Assembly (NCBI RefSeq): GCF_039908645.1
Contig: NZ_CP150917.1
Location: 4,227,501 to 4,291,500, forward strand
Direction: 5' to 3'
Source: Pseudomonas helvetica
Lineage (GTDB): Bacteria; Pseudomonadota; Gammaproteobacteria; Pseudomonadales; Pseudomonadaceae
Length of the DNA stretch: 64,000 bases
Shown here in pieces: positions 1 through 9,387 of this stretch. The notes beneath the pieces are model-generated. The model was given only the letters and a program-made list of their open reading frames with translations, was not told the DNA's origin and made no database searches. The translations under genes were made by a program, and so were the position numbers. Positions within the stretch are counted from its first letter, which is position 1. Each line of letters starts with the position of its first letter.

Positions 1-591
1 CTTCACGAAGGCAATGATCATCTTCCCGGTGTCACCGTCGAGGGACGCGGTGGGCTCGTCGAGAATCAATAGCTGCGGGCCGCCGATGATCGCCCGGGCG
101 ATCGCCACCCGCTGTTGTTCGCCGCCGGAGAGCTTGACCGGCAGAATGTCGCCGCGGTCCTTGAGGCCGACCACTTCCAGGCTCTGCTTCGCCTGCGTTA
201 TGGCGTCATCCCAGTCACGATGCTTGAGGATCAGGGGAATCGCGACGTTCTCGGCAGCGGTCAGCCGTGCAAAAAGGTGGTAGTCCTGAAACACGAAGCC
301 GATGTTATTGAGGCGTAACTCCGCCAACTGATCGGTGCTCAGGCTCCAGATGTCATTGCCATTGATCTTCACCGTACCGGCATCCGGCCGCAGAATGCCG
401 GAGATCATGCTCAGCAGGGTGGTCTTGCCGCTCCCTGACGGGCCGACGATGAACACCATTTCGCCAAACTGTGCGACCAGTGAGACCTGATCGACAGCCT
501 TCATTCGTACGTCCCCTTCCCCGAACCATTTGGTCAGGCCGCTCGAATCAATCGCCGGATGATCGGCAGAACCCGTTTGATCCGAACTCAT
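1..591 (-). CDS. ABC transporter ATP-binding protein, partial (3' end outside window)
   Basis: This is the nucleotide-binding subunit of an ABC transporter of the MacB/LolD/DevA type, which powers a membrane export or lipoprotein-handling permease. Translating the minus strand from the ATG at 589-591 gives Walker A GPSGSGKTT near residue 47, a Q-loop in VFQDYHLF, the signature LSGGEQQRVAIARA and Walker B LLILDEPTASLD. The frame is open to base 1, so the C-terminus and the partner permease lie to the left. The start is preceded by a GGGAG element about 12 bases upstream. The stress-protein gene on the right is on the same strand, but the 74-base gap leaves co-transcription open. The substrate cannot be told from the ATPase alone. 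Confidence 0.9.
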   Translation of the reverse strand, partial: MSSDQTGSADHPAIDSSGLTKWFGEGDVRMKAVDQVSLVAQFGEMVFIVGPSGSGKTTLLSMISGILRPDAGTVKINGNDIWSLSTDQLAELRLNNIGFVFQDYHLFARLTAAENVAIPLILKHRDWDDAITQAKQSLEVVGLKDRGDILPVKLSGGEQQRVAIARAIIGGPQLLILDEPTASLDGDTGKMIIAFVK

Positions 592-665
592 GAGCGCTTC
601 TGCTCCCGATCGGCCGATGCCCCTGGGCACTGGCAGTTATCGAATACCGCCACCACGATACGCCA

Positions 666-1577
666 TCAATACGGCGGCTTGACGATCATCAGACTGCAGG
701 GAGCCCGGTTCAGGGTGTTCTCGGCGGTACTGCCGAGAAATACGTTCACGCCCCGATAGTGCACGGTGCCCATCACAATCATGTCGAACTCATTACTCGC
801 CGCGAAACGCTCGATCATCTTGTGCGGGACACCGGTCAACAGATGCCGTTTCGCCTCTGGAATCTCATAGCGTTCGGCGAGCGTATCAAAGGCTTCAATC
901 TGGGTATCGCTGACCGCGTCTCTCAAGCTTTCCCGCATGGTCAGGTATTGCAGGTTCACGCCGGAGTCGCCGTTCACAATCCAGCCGCTGACATTGAGCA
1001 GGTGCAACTTCGCGCCACAGGACAAGGCCAGCTTCGAAGCAATGTCGAGGATCTGGTCATTCAGCCCCTGCGTCAGCTCTTCAAGATGGGACAGGTCGAT
1101 CGCCGCCAGTATTTTCAAGGGCAACGGGTTTCTGGCATCGGTGACCAGGTGCAAGGGGGCTGGACAGTCGCGCAGTAACAGCCAGTCCAGAGGCTTGTAG
1201 AAAACCCGTTGAAATGCCGATACGTGCTGTACATCCTTGATCACGATGTCTGCCCCGAAGTCGTTCACGTACTCAAGCACCTCCCCGATACCCGGTTTGG
1301 CCCAGACCACTTCAGTGGTCACGTGCAGGCCTTTGCATTGCCCAAACCGGGCCTGCTGCTCTAGCCAGTGACGGTGCACCTGCAAATATCCCTCGCGCGC
1401 CTGCGCCATGGCCTGATGGTCAAACAGACCAGCGACCGCCAGCGCTTCGACATAATCGAACGCCACGATGTGCAGCATCGCGCCCGTCGCTCTCGCCAAG
1501 GATTCCGCTCGGTCAAACGCGGGGGTACGGGACATTTCACTCGGAGCGATCAGCAGTAAACGGCGAATTTCAAACAT
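666..1577 (-). CDS. Universal stress protein, tandem UspA domains (copy 1)
   Basis: This is a 303-residue cytosolic protein made of two UspA domains in tandem, the form common in pseudomonads. The N-terminal domain begins with the beta strand RRLLLIAPS. The C-terminal domain ends with the nucleotide-binding-type signature MGTVHYRGVNVFLGSTAE. Proteins of this family support survival during oxygen limitation and stationary phase. An in-frame ATG further upstream exists, but the ATG at 1575-1577 is preferred because GAGGTG lies just upstream of it. It is the first of five paralogues in the first 16 kb; pairwise they share the layout but differ in sequence. An Anr-type box lies about 144 bases upstream. 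Confidence 0.92.
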   Translation of the reverse strand: MFEIRRLLLIAPSEMSRTPAFDRAESLARATGAMLHIVAFDYVEALAVAGLFDHQAMAQAREGYLQVHRHWLEQQARFGQCKGLHVTTEVVWAKPGIGEVLEYVNDFGADIVIKDVQHVSAFQRVFYKPLDWLLLRDCPAPLHLVTDARNPLPLKILAAIDLSHLEELTQGLNDQILDIASKLALSCGAKLHLLNVSGWIVNGDSGVNLQYLTMRESLRDAVSDTQIEAFDTLAERYEIPEAKRHLLTGVPHKMIERFAASNEFDMIVMGTVHYRGVNVFLGSTAENTLNRAPCSLMIVKPPY

Positions 1578-1714
1578 CACACACCTCGTCGGCAGATGCT
1601 TGGTGAGTCGAAACCGATGAACAGCACTCCTGTGCCGGCTTTCCATCAGCACACGGATCGACGAACACCCTCTCTGATTAATGTCGATAGTGAGCGGGCA
1701 GGTGCTGGCCGGGG

Positions 1715-1728
1715 TTGATAAAAATCAC
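1715..1728. promoter_or_regulatory. Near-consensus FNR/Anr box (TTGAT-AAAA-ATCAC)
   Basis: The site matches 9 of 10 defined positions of the Anr/FNR palindrome. It lies in the 302-base region between the divergent stress-protein gene (start 1577) and BON-protein gene (start 1880). On the minus strand, 22 bases after the box, there is CACTAT. That is the spacing expected for a -10 element of a class II FNR-type promoter reading into the stress-protein gene. Nothing else is evident in this intergenic stretch. Confidence 0.7.
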
Positions 1729-1879
1729 AAAAAATTGTCGTTCGCCCCAGCGCCGCCGCTGAAAGAGGCATTGTTGATTCAGCTCAATAAATGTTCGGCC
1801 TCCAGGCGTAAAAACATACTCAGTGATCGGGCATATGCCGTCCGATGCTCGCGCCTTATCGACCACAGAGGACACCATC

Positions 1880-2527
1880 ATGAACGACTTGAGTCTGCGC
1901 CAAACCATTCTCGATGAGCTTGAGTTCCAGCCTGATATCGATGCCGCCCATATCGGCGTCGCCGTGGACAAGGGCGTCGTCACGCTCTCCGGCCATGTCC
2001 GGACCTATGTTCAGAAAATCGCTGCTGAACAGGCGGTAAAGCGCATCAAGGGCGTACGCGCACTGGCCGAAGAAATACAGGTCAGGCTGGACCCCGGGGA
2101 AGGCACGGCAGATGACACCATCGCGACCCGCGCATTGAAGATCATTGCCTGGAGTTCTGACGTCCCCATAGAAACCATCAAGGTCATCGTACAAAAGGGC
2201 TGGGTAACGCTGGAAGGCAAGGTGGACTGGCAGTACCAGAAAGAAACCGTCGAACGGGCGGTGCGCAAGTTGTCCGGGGTGGTGGGCGTGGACAATCGGC
2301 TCACCCTTTATCCCCGGGTGGAAGTGGCCGATATCCAGCACCGCATCGAAGAAGCCCTCAAGCGCAATGCCGAAGTGGATGCCAAGGGTATTCACGTCAA
2401 GGTAGACGGTGATGTCGTGAAACTTGAAGGCCGGGTCCATCTGTGGCGTGAACGCCAGATCGCCACCCGCGCAGCCTGGTCCGTACCGGGTGTAAGAGCA
2501 GTGGAAGATCACCTGCTGATTGCCTGA
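1880..2527 (+). CDS. BON-domain protein (three BON repeats)
   Basis: This 215-residue protein consists almost entirely of three BON modules, roughly at residues 5-70, 78-145 and 150-215. Each carries the typical VDKGVVTLSGHV-like strand-turn-strand pattern with conserved glycines. BON domains are thought to bind membranes or other ligands and occur in the periplasmic stress protein OsmY. Unlike OsmY, no signal peptide is visible here, so a cytosolic location is more likely. The start at 1880 is chosen because of the GAGGAC ribosome site; an in-frame upstream ATG at 1823 lacks one. It is divergent from the first stress-protein gene and may share its Anr-type box. Confidence 0.88.
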   Translation: MNDLSLRQTILDELEFQPDIDAAHIGVAVDKGVVTLSGHVRTYVQKIAAEQAVKRIKGVRALAEEIQVRLDPGEGTADDTIATRALKIIAWSSDVPIETIKVIVQKGWVTLEGKVDWQYQKETVERAVRKLSGVVGVDNRLTLYPRVEVADIQHRIEEALKRNAEVDAKGIHVKVDGDVVKLEGRVHLWRERQIATRAAWSVPGVRAVEDHLLIA

Positions 2528-2690
2528 TGTCAAACAGGGAATATCAGCTCGACGTCCGGCGTAAACCCCGGCGTTCGGGCTGATGGCGTCTAGAATCGTA
2601 TTCAGATGCCCAACGAGCTTGAGCCTCGGCGTTCGGCAATCGAACCGTCACGCATCGGGCCAGCCCGCCTTTTTTCCCTGAGCCAAGGCC

Positions 2691-4514
2691 ATGAAAAAGA
2701 ATCACCAATGGAACCTTTCCTACTTCGCGATCACCTTTCTGGTCCTTGCGCTCGCCCAGCTGTTTTTTGTTGACCGCCATTCGGTGCAGAGCATCCCCTA
2801 CAGTCAGTTCCTGCAACTGTTGGGCGAGCACAAGGTCAGCGAGTTGCGGGTCGAGAAGGAGCAGATCAGCGGCAAGCTGCAAGAGCCCATCGACGGGCAC
2901 GACCTGTTCACCACCGTGCGGGTCGATCCCACGCTGGCGACTGAGTTGGCACAATCGGGTGTCGGCTTTTCCGGCATCAGCGAAAACACCCTGCTGAACG
3001 CGCTGCTGGGCTGGTTGCTACCCTTTGCGATGATCATGGTGCTGTGGCATTTCCTGTTCCGCGGCATGGCCGAAAAACAGGGCCTTGGCGGACTGATGAA
3101 TGTCGGCAAGTCGCGGGCCAAAGTGTTTGTCGAACGCGATACCGGAGTGACGTTCGCCGATGTCGCGGGCATCGATGAAGCCAAGGCCGAGCTGGTGGAA
3201 ATCGTCTCGTTCCTGAAGGACAAGGCCAAGTACGCACGCCTGGGGGCGCATATTCCCAAGGGCACCCTGCTGGTCGGCCCACCGGGCACCGGCAAGACTC
3301 TGGTGGCCAAGGCGATTGCCGGTGAAGCCGGGGTGCCGTTTTTTTCGATTTCCGGGTCCGAATTCGTCGAAATGTTCGTCGGTGTCGGCGCCGCTCGAGT
3401 GCGCGATTTGTTCGAGCAGGCGCGGCAAGCGGCACCGTGCATTATCTTCATCGACGAACTCGACGCCCTGGGCAAAATGCGCGGTATCGGTGCGTTTGGC
3501 GGCAACGACGAAAAAGAACAGACCCTCAACCAGCTGCTGGCAGAGCTGGACGGTTTCGACCCGCGCGAAGGCGTGGTCCTGCTGGCAGCGACCAACCGGC
3601 CGGAGGTCCTCGATCCGGCGTTACTGCGGGCCGGCCGCTTCGACCGTCAACTGGTGATCGACCGCCCCGATCGAAAAGGCCGACAAGCCATCCTCAAGGT
3701 CCATCTGAAAAAAATCACCGTAGCGCCCGACATCGACTCCGAACGTATCGCTGAAATCACCACCGGCTTCACCGGCGCAGACCTGGCGAACCTGATCAAC
3801 GAAGCCGCGATCGTGGCCACCCGCCGGGGAGGCGAAACCGTCAACCTCGACGACTTCACCGTCGCGGTGGAACGCATCGTCGCCGGGGTCGAACGCAAGA
3901 GCAGCCTGTTATTGCCTGACGAACGTCTGGTGGTGGCCTATCACGAAATGGGCCATGCCCTGGCCGCAGGCACGTTGCCAGGGATGGACCCGGTCCACAA
4001 AGTCTCGATCATCCCCCGCTCCATTGGCTCGCTGGGCTATACCTTGCAGCGCCCGACCGAGGATCACTTCCTGATCAGTTGTCAGATGCTCAAGGACCGC
4101 ATCGCCGTGCTGATGGCCGGTCGGGCCGCCGAGTTCATCGTCTATGGCCAGATTTCCACGGGTGCCGCCGATGACCTGACCCGGGCGACCGACATCGCCC
4201 GGCAGTTGATCACCCGTTTCGGCATGAGTGCCGAACTCGGTCAATCGGTACTGGAACGGCAAACCCCGACTTATCTGGGTGAACACATGGCCGGACTGGG
4301 CCAGAAAGACTATTCGGAACAAACCGCGCGGGAAATCGACCTGGGCATCCGCGCCTTGCTCGAAGAAGCCTATAACCGGGCCAAGGCGCTGCTCGACAGT
4401 CGTCGAGCCGACCTGGATGCCGGTGCTCATTTACTGCTGGAAAGAGAAACGCTGACGCCAGAGGAGTTTCCGCCGCTGCTACCGCTCAAGGCCGCCCCCG
4501 ATGGCTCGCCATGA
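2691..4514 (+). CDS. ftsH: FtsH-type ATP-dependent zinc metalloprotease
   Basis: This is a 607-residue membrane-anchored AAA+ protease that degrades misfolded membrane and soluble proteins. Two membrane segments are visible at about residues 9-27 and 103-123, with a periplasmic loop between them. They are followed by Walker A GPPGTGKT (196-203), Walker [11 protein letters not shown], the arginine-finger region LRAGRFDR and the zinc motif HEMGH (418-422). It is shorter than E. coli FtsH (644 residues), with a short C-terminus. The chromosomal housekeeping ftsH of pseudomonads normally sits beside rlmE and folP, so this copy among stress genes is probably a second, accessory FtsH. Its stop overlaps the start of the channel gene, indicating co-translation. 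Confidence 0.93.
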   Translation: MKKNHQWNLSYFAITFLVLALAQLFFVDRHSVQSIPYSQFLQLLGEHKVSELRVEKEQISGKLQEPIDGHDLFTTVRVDPTLATELAQSGVGFSGISENTLLNALLGWLLPFAMIMVLWHFLFRGMAEKQGLGGLMNVGKSRAKVFVERDTGVTFADVAGIDEAKAELVEIVSFLKDKAKYARLGAHIPKGTLLVGPPGTGKTLVAKAIAGEAGVPFFSISGSEFVEMFVGVGAARVRDLFEQARQAAPCIIFIDELDALGKMRGIGAFGGNDEKEQTLNQLLAELDGFDPREGVVLLAATNRPEVLDPALLRAGRFDRQLVIDRPDRKGRQAILKVHLKKITVAPDIDSERIAEITTGFTGADLANLINEAAIVATRRGGETVNLDDFTVAVERIVAGVERKSSLLLPDERLVVAYHEMGHALAAGTLPGMDPVHKVSIIPRSIGSLGYTLQRPTEDHFLISCQMLKDRIAVLMAGRAAEFIVYGQISTGAADDLTRATDIARQLITRFGMSAELGQSVLERQTPTYLGEHMAGLGQKDYSEQTAREIDLGIRALLEEAYNRAKALLDSRRADLDAGAHLLLERETLTPEEFPPLLPLKAAPDGSP

Positions 4515-4936
4515 TTGAGGTCACGCTGATCAATACGCTGGTGGTAATCGTTGCCGTGGTGATCCACTACGAATGCCTGTCACGCCTGAACGACTGGCTA
4601 CCCAGGCTCAGGGCCTGGAGTCGATTCAGAATTGTCGTCGGGGTATTTGGCGCGATGCTGGCCCATGCAACAGAAGTCTGGTGCTTTGCGCTGGCCTATT
4701 ACCTGATGGCGCGCTCCGGCGACTGGGGCAGCCTGAATGGCAACTTTGATGGCTCGTTCATGGATTGCGTGTACTTCTCCTTCACCACCTTTACCACCAT
4801 CGGTTTTGGCGATATTTCGCCCGTGGGCAAACTCAAGTACCTGACCGGGTTGCAGGCACTGACCGGCCTGGTGCTCATTACCTGGACGGCGTCCTTTCTG
4901 TTTCTCGAAATGCAGAAATACTGGAAGAGCAAATAG
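4511..4936 (+). CDS. Small two-TM potassium channel-like protein
   Basis: This 141-residue protein of the Ion_trans_2 / K+ channel pore family has hydrophobic segments near residues 2-20, 42-66 and 113-134. A pore loop ends in the selectivity filter TTIGFGD (about 95-101), followed by the usual ISP. The filter is intact, so it should form a tetrameric K+-selective pore in the inner membrane. No RCK/TrkA-N regulatory domain is attached. The start codon lies inside the end of the FtsH-type gene in an ATGA overlap, so the two are translationally coupled and may work together, for example with the protease controlling channel turnover. That last point is inference. Confidence 0.85.
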   Translation: MIEVTLINTLVVIVAVVIHYECLSRLNDWLPRLRAWSRFRIVVGVFGAMLAHATEVWCFALAYYLMARSGDWGSLNGNFDGSFMDCVYFSFTTFTTIGFGDISPVGKLKYLTGLQALTGLVLITWTASFLFLEMQKYWKSK

Positions 4937-4968
4937 CGGCCGCCGGTGGACGACCGCTTCCACGGGAG

Positions 4969-5850
4969 CTAAACCGCCAGGATGCTACAAGGCACTTGAT
5001 AAAGAACATGTTCGGTGGTGCTGCCAATCAACCATTGCAGGCCATGGTGCCGGCCCCGGCCCATGACGATCACGTCAGTCTGGTTGTCGTTGACGAATCC
5101 GGCCAGCGCCGACACCGGATCGCCGAAGATAAAGTGCCGACATTCAACAGGCACCCCGAAGTCGTGAGCCAGTGTGACAAAGGATTTTTCCAGTGCCTGG
5201 CGCAGATCTTTCCTGAGCTTCGACAGCACCGGCTCATCTCCATCGGCATCGTCCAGATAGTCGGAGGACATAGGGCAGACGTGCAGCAGAGACAATTGGG
5301 CATCACATTGCAACGCCAGGCTATTGGCCTGCTGCAGGATCCGCTCGTTCAGCTTGCTGCCCTGCGGCTCGGGATCCACCGCCGCGACCACCTTGCGCGG
5401 CAAGGTATGACTGCACGGACTCAGCAGATAAACCGGCACCGGGCATTCGCGCAGCAAGTACCAATCCATGGGCGTGACAAAAGCACGCTTGAGCAGCGGC
5501 TCATGCTGAATCTCCTTGAGCAACAGGTCGGGACGCAGTTGCATCACATAGTCCAGGATCTCCAGACGGGCATCATCGCTCCATCTCACTTCGCTGGTCA
5601 CATCAAGCCCTTTGGCGCGTAGTGCGTGCACTTCATTCTTTAACCATCGGCTCTGCTCCTGCAGGTAACGCATGCGCGTCTCGTCCCGTGCCGGCGGTTC
5701 AAGCAGCGAAAAAAGCCTGACCGGTTTGGTCAGCCCGAGAATATGCAGAGTGGCACCACAGGCCTTGGCCAGAGCGCTGGCCTGGTGGATGGCCGGGGAG
5801 TGACGCAGGGTCGGATTGATGATCAGCAGCAACCGTTGATACTGGCTCAT
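4969..5850 (-). CDS. Universal stress protein, tandem UspA domains (copy 2)
   Basis: This 293-residue two-domain UspA protein has the opening strand YQRLLLIINPTL and a C-terminal MGRGRHHGLQWLIGSTTEHVL signature. It lies 89 bases downstream of the phosphoketolase gene on the same strand, so the two are likely one transcript driven from the Anr box upstream of xfp. It ends convergently with the K+ channel gene. It most resembles the copy at 10361-11281 in its first residues (YQRLLLI..TL.QSPA..). Its exact role is unknown; the neighbourhood points to energy-limited or low-oxygen survival. Confidence 0.9.
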   Translation of the reverse strand: MSQYQRLLLIINPTLRHSPAIHQASALAKACGATLHILGLTKPVRLFSLLEPPARDETRMRYLQEQSRWLKNEVHALRAKGLDVTSEVRWSDDARLEILDYVMQLRPDLLLKEIQHEPLLKRAFVTPMDWYLLRECPVPVYLLSPCSHTLPRKVVAAVDPEPQGSKLNERILQQANSLALQCDAQLSLLHVCPMSSDYLDDADGDEPVLSKLRKDLRQALEKSFVTLAHDFGVPVECRHFIFGDPVSALAGFVNDNQTDVIVMGRGRHHGLQWLIGSTTEHVLYQVPCSILAV

Positions 5851-5939
5851 GGTCTGGCTCCAGAACGTTCAGGCCTGGACGCGAACGGCTTCTTGCCTCT
5901 GCGCTCATGCTGGATGGATGACGGCATCGATTGGGCTCC

Positions 5940-8315
5940 TCAACTGCCGGCCGCAGGCGTCCATTGCCAGTTCATCACTTCGGGCAAGTCCTGCCCGTGT
6001 TCGATAAGGTAAAGCTTGTGTTTCTCCATCGTTGCCCAGTAACGCGCCCGGGCCGTTTCGATCTGCTCGTGCAGGCGCGGAACCCGTTCAATCACATCCA
6101 GCGCCAACTGATAACGGTCCAGGTTATTGATCACCGCCATATCGAACGGTGTCGTGGTCGCCCCCTCCTCCTTGAAGCCGCGCACGTGGAAGTTTTCATG
6201 ATTGCTGCGTTTGTAAATCAGCCGGTGAATCAGTGCCGGGTACCCGTGGAAAGCAAAGATCACGGGCCTGTCGATGGTGAACAGCTCGTCGAAAGCCGAA
6301 TCCGACAAACCATGGGGATGCTGAAATGACGGTTGCAGCACCATCAGGTCGACGACGTTGATCACCCTGACGCGCAGATCCGGCACGTACTCGCGAAGCA
6401 AGGTCACGGCGGCCAGCGTTTCCAGGGTCGGGACGTCTCCGGCGCAGGCCATGACCACGTCCGGGTCTTGATCGTTCTGGCTGGCCCAGTCCCATCGACC
6501 GATGCCGCACAGGCAATGACGGATGGCCGAACCGATATCCAGCCACTGCCACTCCGGTTGCTTGCCGGCAACGATGACGTTGATGTAGTTGCGACTTCTC
6601 AGGCAGTGGTCGGCAACCGACAGCAGGCAGTTGGCGTCGGCCGGCAGGTAGATCCGGACCACATCGGACTTCTTGTTCGCGACCAGATCGATGAAGCCCG
6701 GGTCCTGATGGGAAAAACCGTTATGGTCCTGACGCCAGACATGCGAGGTGAGCAAGTAATTGAGCGAGGCTACCGGTTTGCGCCAAGGCACCTCGGCGGC
6801 GGTTTTCAGCCATTTGGCGTGCTGATTGAACATCGAATCGACGATGTGAATGAACGCCTCGTAACAGGAGAACAGCCCATGCCGGCCCGTCAATAAATAG
6901 CCTTCCAGCCACCCCTCGCACACTTGCTCACTCAGAATCTCCATCACCCGGCCTTCGGCCGTCAGGTCGATATCCTCGGGCTCCAGGTTACCCATCCAGG
7001 CCTTTGCGCTGACGTCGTAGACTGCATCCAGTCGGTTCGAGGCGGTTTCATCCGGGCCGAACAACCGAAAATTGCCTGAGGCCAGATTGTTTTTCATCAC
7101 ATCGCGCAGAAACGCCCCCAGCACCCGGGTCGCTTCTGCGCGCAGGCAGCCCGGCGCGGGAAGTTTCACGGCGTATTCGGTAAAGCGCGGCAGATCCAGC
7201 GGTCGCAGCAGCAGGCCACCATTGGCGTGAGGATTGGCGCTCATTCGCCGGTGCCCCGTCGGTGCCAGCGCAGCGATTTCGGGTAACAAGGCACCGTTGA
7301 CGTCAAACAGCTCATCCGGACGATAGCTGCTGAGCCACTCCTCCAGTTGCCGCAGATGAGTCGGCTGGCCGAAATCCGCCAGCGGCACCTGATGCGCACG
7401 ACACGTGCCTTCAATACGCCGGCCATCGACGAATTTGGGGCCTGTCCAGCCCTTGGGCGTACGCAGCACCAGCATCGGCCAAAGGGGGCGCTCCGGCACC
7501 GGGGGCTGCGGGTATTTGCGCGCAACACGCTGGATCTCGCGGATTTTCAACAGCATCGTGTCCAGGGTTCTGGCCAACGCCTGATGAACCTCTTCAGGCT
7601 CGTCACCCTCGACAAAATACGGATCGTAACCGTAGCCATACATCAGGGCCGACAGTTCGTCTTCGCTGATTCTGGAGAGTATCGAGGGGTTGGCGATCTT
7701 GTAGCCATTGAGGTGCAGAATCGGCAGGACAGCCCCGTCACGCACCGGATTAAGGAATTTGTTGGAATGCCAGCTGGCCGCCAGCGTTCCCGTTTCAGCC
7801 TCACCGTCGCCGATCACGCACGCCACGATCAGGTCCGGGTTATCGAACGCCGCGCCGTAAGCATGGGCCAGGGAATAGCCCAGTTCGCCGCCTTCATGGA
7901 TCGACCCGGGAATCTGCGCCGATACATGGCTGGAAAGCCCATAAGGCCAGGAAAACTGCCGAAAGAGCCGGACCAGGCCGTTACGGTTCTGCTCCACTGA
8001 AGGATTGAACTCGGTGTAAGTCCCTTCCAGATAGGTCTGCGCCACGATCGCCGGCCCACCATGCCCGGGGCCGGTGACGAAGATCATGTTCAGGTCGTAG
8101 CAGGTGATCAGGCGGTTGAGGTGCACGTAGATCAGATTCAGCCCTGGCGTTGTTCCCCAATGCCCCAGTAATCGCGGTTTTACATGTTCCAGTGCCAGGG
8201 GTGCGCTGATCAGCGGGTTGTCCTTGAGGTAGATCTGCCCCACCGCCAGGTAATTGGACGCTCGCCAATAGGCGTCGAGACCTTCCAGCTGCTCGGCACT
8301 CAGAAAATCGCTCAT
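5940..8315 (-). CDS. xfp: Phosphoketolase (xylulose-5-phosphate / fructose-6-phosphate)
   Basis: This 791-residue thiamine-diphosphate enzyme cleaves xylulose-5-P (and/or fructose-6-P) with phosphate to acetyl-phosphate plus glyceraldehyde-3-P (or erythrose-4-P). Seen in the sequence are [15 protein letters not shown] in the N-terminal part and the diphosphate-binding GDGEAETG at about residues 169-176; the length matches the family. The start at 8315 is preferred over an in-frame upstream start because GGAGAG lies just before it. Acetyl-phosphate can yield ATP by acetate kinase, so the enzyme fits an oxygen-limited energy role. A perfect FNR/Anr box lies about 109 bases upstream, with AGAATC 22 bases beyond it in the -10 position. 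A stress-protein gene follows in the same direction. Confidence 0.95.
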   Translation of the reverse strand: MSDFLSAEQLEGLDAYWRASNYLAVGQIYLKDNPLISAPLALEHVKPRLLGHWGTTPGLNLIYVHLNRLITCYDLNMIFVTGPGHGGPAIVAQTYLEGTYTEFNPSVEQNRNGLVRLFRQFSWPYGLSSHVSAQIPGSIHEGGELGYSLAHAYGAAFDNPDLIVACVIGDGEAETGTLAASWHSNKFLNPVRDGAVLPILHLNGYKIANPSILSRISEDELSALMYGYGYDPYFVEGDEPEEVHQALARTLDTMLLKIREIQRVARKYPQPPVPERPLWPMLVLRTPKGWTGPKFVDGRRIEGTCRAHQVPLADFGQPTHLRQLEEWLSSYRPDELFDVNGALLPEIAALAPTGHRRMSANPHANGGLLLRPLDLPRFTEYAVKLPAPGCLRAEATRVLGAFLRDVMKNNLASGNFRLFGPDETASNRLDAVYDVSAKAWMGNLEPEDIDLTAEGRVMEILSEQVCEGWLEGYLLTGRHGLFSCYEAFIHIVDSMFNQHAKWLKTAAEVPWRKPVASLNYLLTSHVWRQDHNGFSHQDPGFIDLVANKKSDVVRIYLPADANCLLSVADHCLRSRNYINVIVAGKQPEWQWLDIGSAIRHCLCGIGRWDWASQNDQDPDVVMACAGDVPTLETLAAVTLLREYVPDLRVRVINVVDLMVLQPSFQHPHGLSDSAFDELFTIDRPVIFAFHGYPALIHRLIYKRSNHENFHVRGFKEEGATTTPFDMAVINNLDRYQLALDVIERVPRLHEQIETARARYWATMEKHKLYLIEHGQDLPEVMNWQWTPAAGS

Positions 8316-8417
8316 GAAGCTCTCCGCTCTCGACAAGGAGCAGCACCGGCCGTCGATGACAGGACCGCGCTGCGAACAGGGCATTTGTCGATTCTGGGAG
8401 TCTGGGAGGTTCAAGAC

Positions 8418-8431
8418 TTGATTTACATCAA
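8418..8431. promoter_or_regulatory. Perfect FNR/Anr box (TTGAT-TTAC-ATCAA) between xfp and fnr-like gene
   Basis: All ten defined positions match the FNR/Anr palindrome. It lies in the 286-base divergent region between the phosphoketolase start (8315) and the FNR-like regulator start (8602). Towards xfp, AGAATC follows after 22 bases, matching a class II activator layout. Towards the regulator it could mediate autoregulation. No other gene is seen in this gap. Confidence 0.85.
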
Positions 8432-8601
8432 ACGCGCCCTCTCTGAAGAGGAGATCTCGAGAGCGTCAACGCGGCAGCTTCCGTCACTGAATCTGCTGGG
8501 ACCCCGTCCCCGTTCGTCGTACAAACGCCCCCGGGTTACGCAATAAGGGTTTGACCGGGCTCTCAGCGCCTATGCTTCATACACCGATAGAGGGACGCAA
8601 A

Positions 8602-9354
8602 ATGCCGCCGTATGACCTCCGCCCCCTTCACGCCCATTACCTCAAGGCTGCCTGCGCCAACTGCAGCGTGCTGGAACTGTGCCTGCCGATTGGCCTGACC
8701 GACCAGGAAGTTGAGCGATTGGACACCCTGATCATCCAGCGCGTAAAAGTTAAAAAAGGTGCAGCGTTGTATCGCACGGGCGATTCATTGCGCTCGCTTT
8801 ACGCAGTACGCATCGGCTCTTTCAAGACCACAGTGTTGTCTCTCGACGGTCGCGAGCAAGTCACCGGTTTTCAAATACCCGGCGAGATGCTCGGCCTGGA
8901 CGCCATCAGTGAAGAGCAGCACACCTGTAATGCTTTCGCTCTTGAGGACAGCGAAGTGTGTCCCATCCATTTCGCCCAGCTGGAGAAGCTTTCCCGGGAG
9001 CTGCCTACACTGCAGCACAATCTGAACAAACTTCTAAGCCGCGAAATAGTGCGCGATCACGACATGCTGATGTTGATGGGCAAAATGAACTCCGACGAAC
9101 GTCTGGCGGCCTTTCTGCTGAACCTGTCACTGCGGCTTAGCCTGCGCGGTTATTCGTCCAGGGAGTTCGTACTGAAGATGCGTCGCGAAGAGATCGGCTC
9201 CTACCTGGGGCTGCGTCTGGAAACCATCTGTCGAGGCATTGCCCACCTGCGGGATCAGGCACTGGTCGAGATTTCCGGGCGTAACGTCACCATCCTCGAC
9301 ATGGACAGGCTCAAGCATCTGGTCACCGGCTGCCATCGGGACGCGCCAGTTTGA
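8602..9354 (+). CDS. FNR/Anr-family oxygen-responsive transcription regulator (paralogue)
   Basis: This is a 250-residue Crp/Fnr-family regulator, collinear with E. coli FNR without gaps over most of its length. Cysteines at 18, 21, 27 and 120 match the four [4Fe-4S] ligands of FNR (CX2CX5C, then 93 residues to the last). That predicts an oxygen-labile cluster controlling dimerisation. The recognition helix reads LETICRGI: Glu207 and Arg211 are kept, but the serine of the ExxSR motif is cysteine (210). The start at 8602 is chosen for the AGAGGG ribosome site and the family length; in-frame upstream starts would add 10-17 residues. It is not the usual Anr by its N-terminus, so it is probably a dedicated paralogue. 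The alcohol dehydrogenase gene follows 33 bases later. Confidence 0.92.
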   Translation: MPPYDLRPLHAHYLKAACANCSVLELCLPIGLTDQEVERLDTLIIQRVKVKKGAALYRTGDSLRSLYAVRIGSFKTTVLSLDGREQVTGFQIPGEMLGLDAISEEQHTCNAFALEDSEVCPIHFAQLEKLSRELPTLQHNLNKLLSREIVRDHDMLMLMGKMNSDERLAAFLLNLSLRLSLRGYSSREFVLKMRREEIGSYLGLRLETICRGIAHLRDQALVEISGRNVTILDMDRLKHLVTGCHRDAPV

Positions 9355-9387
9355 CAGCCTGAATGCCGTTGATTCCGGAGAATCGTC

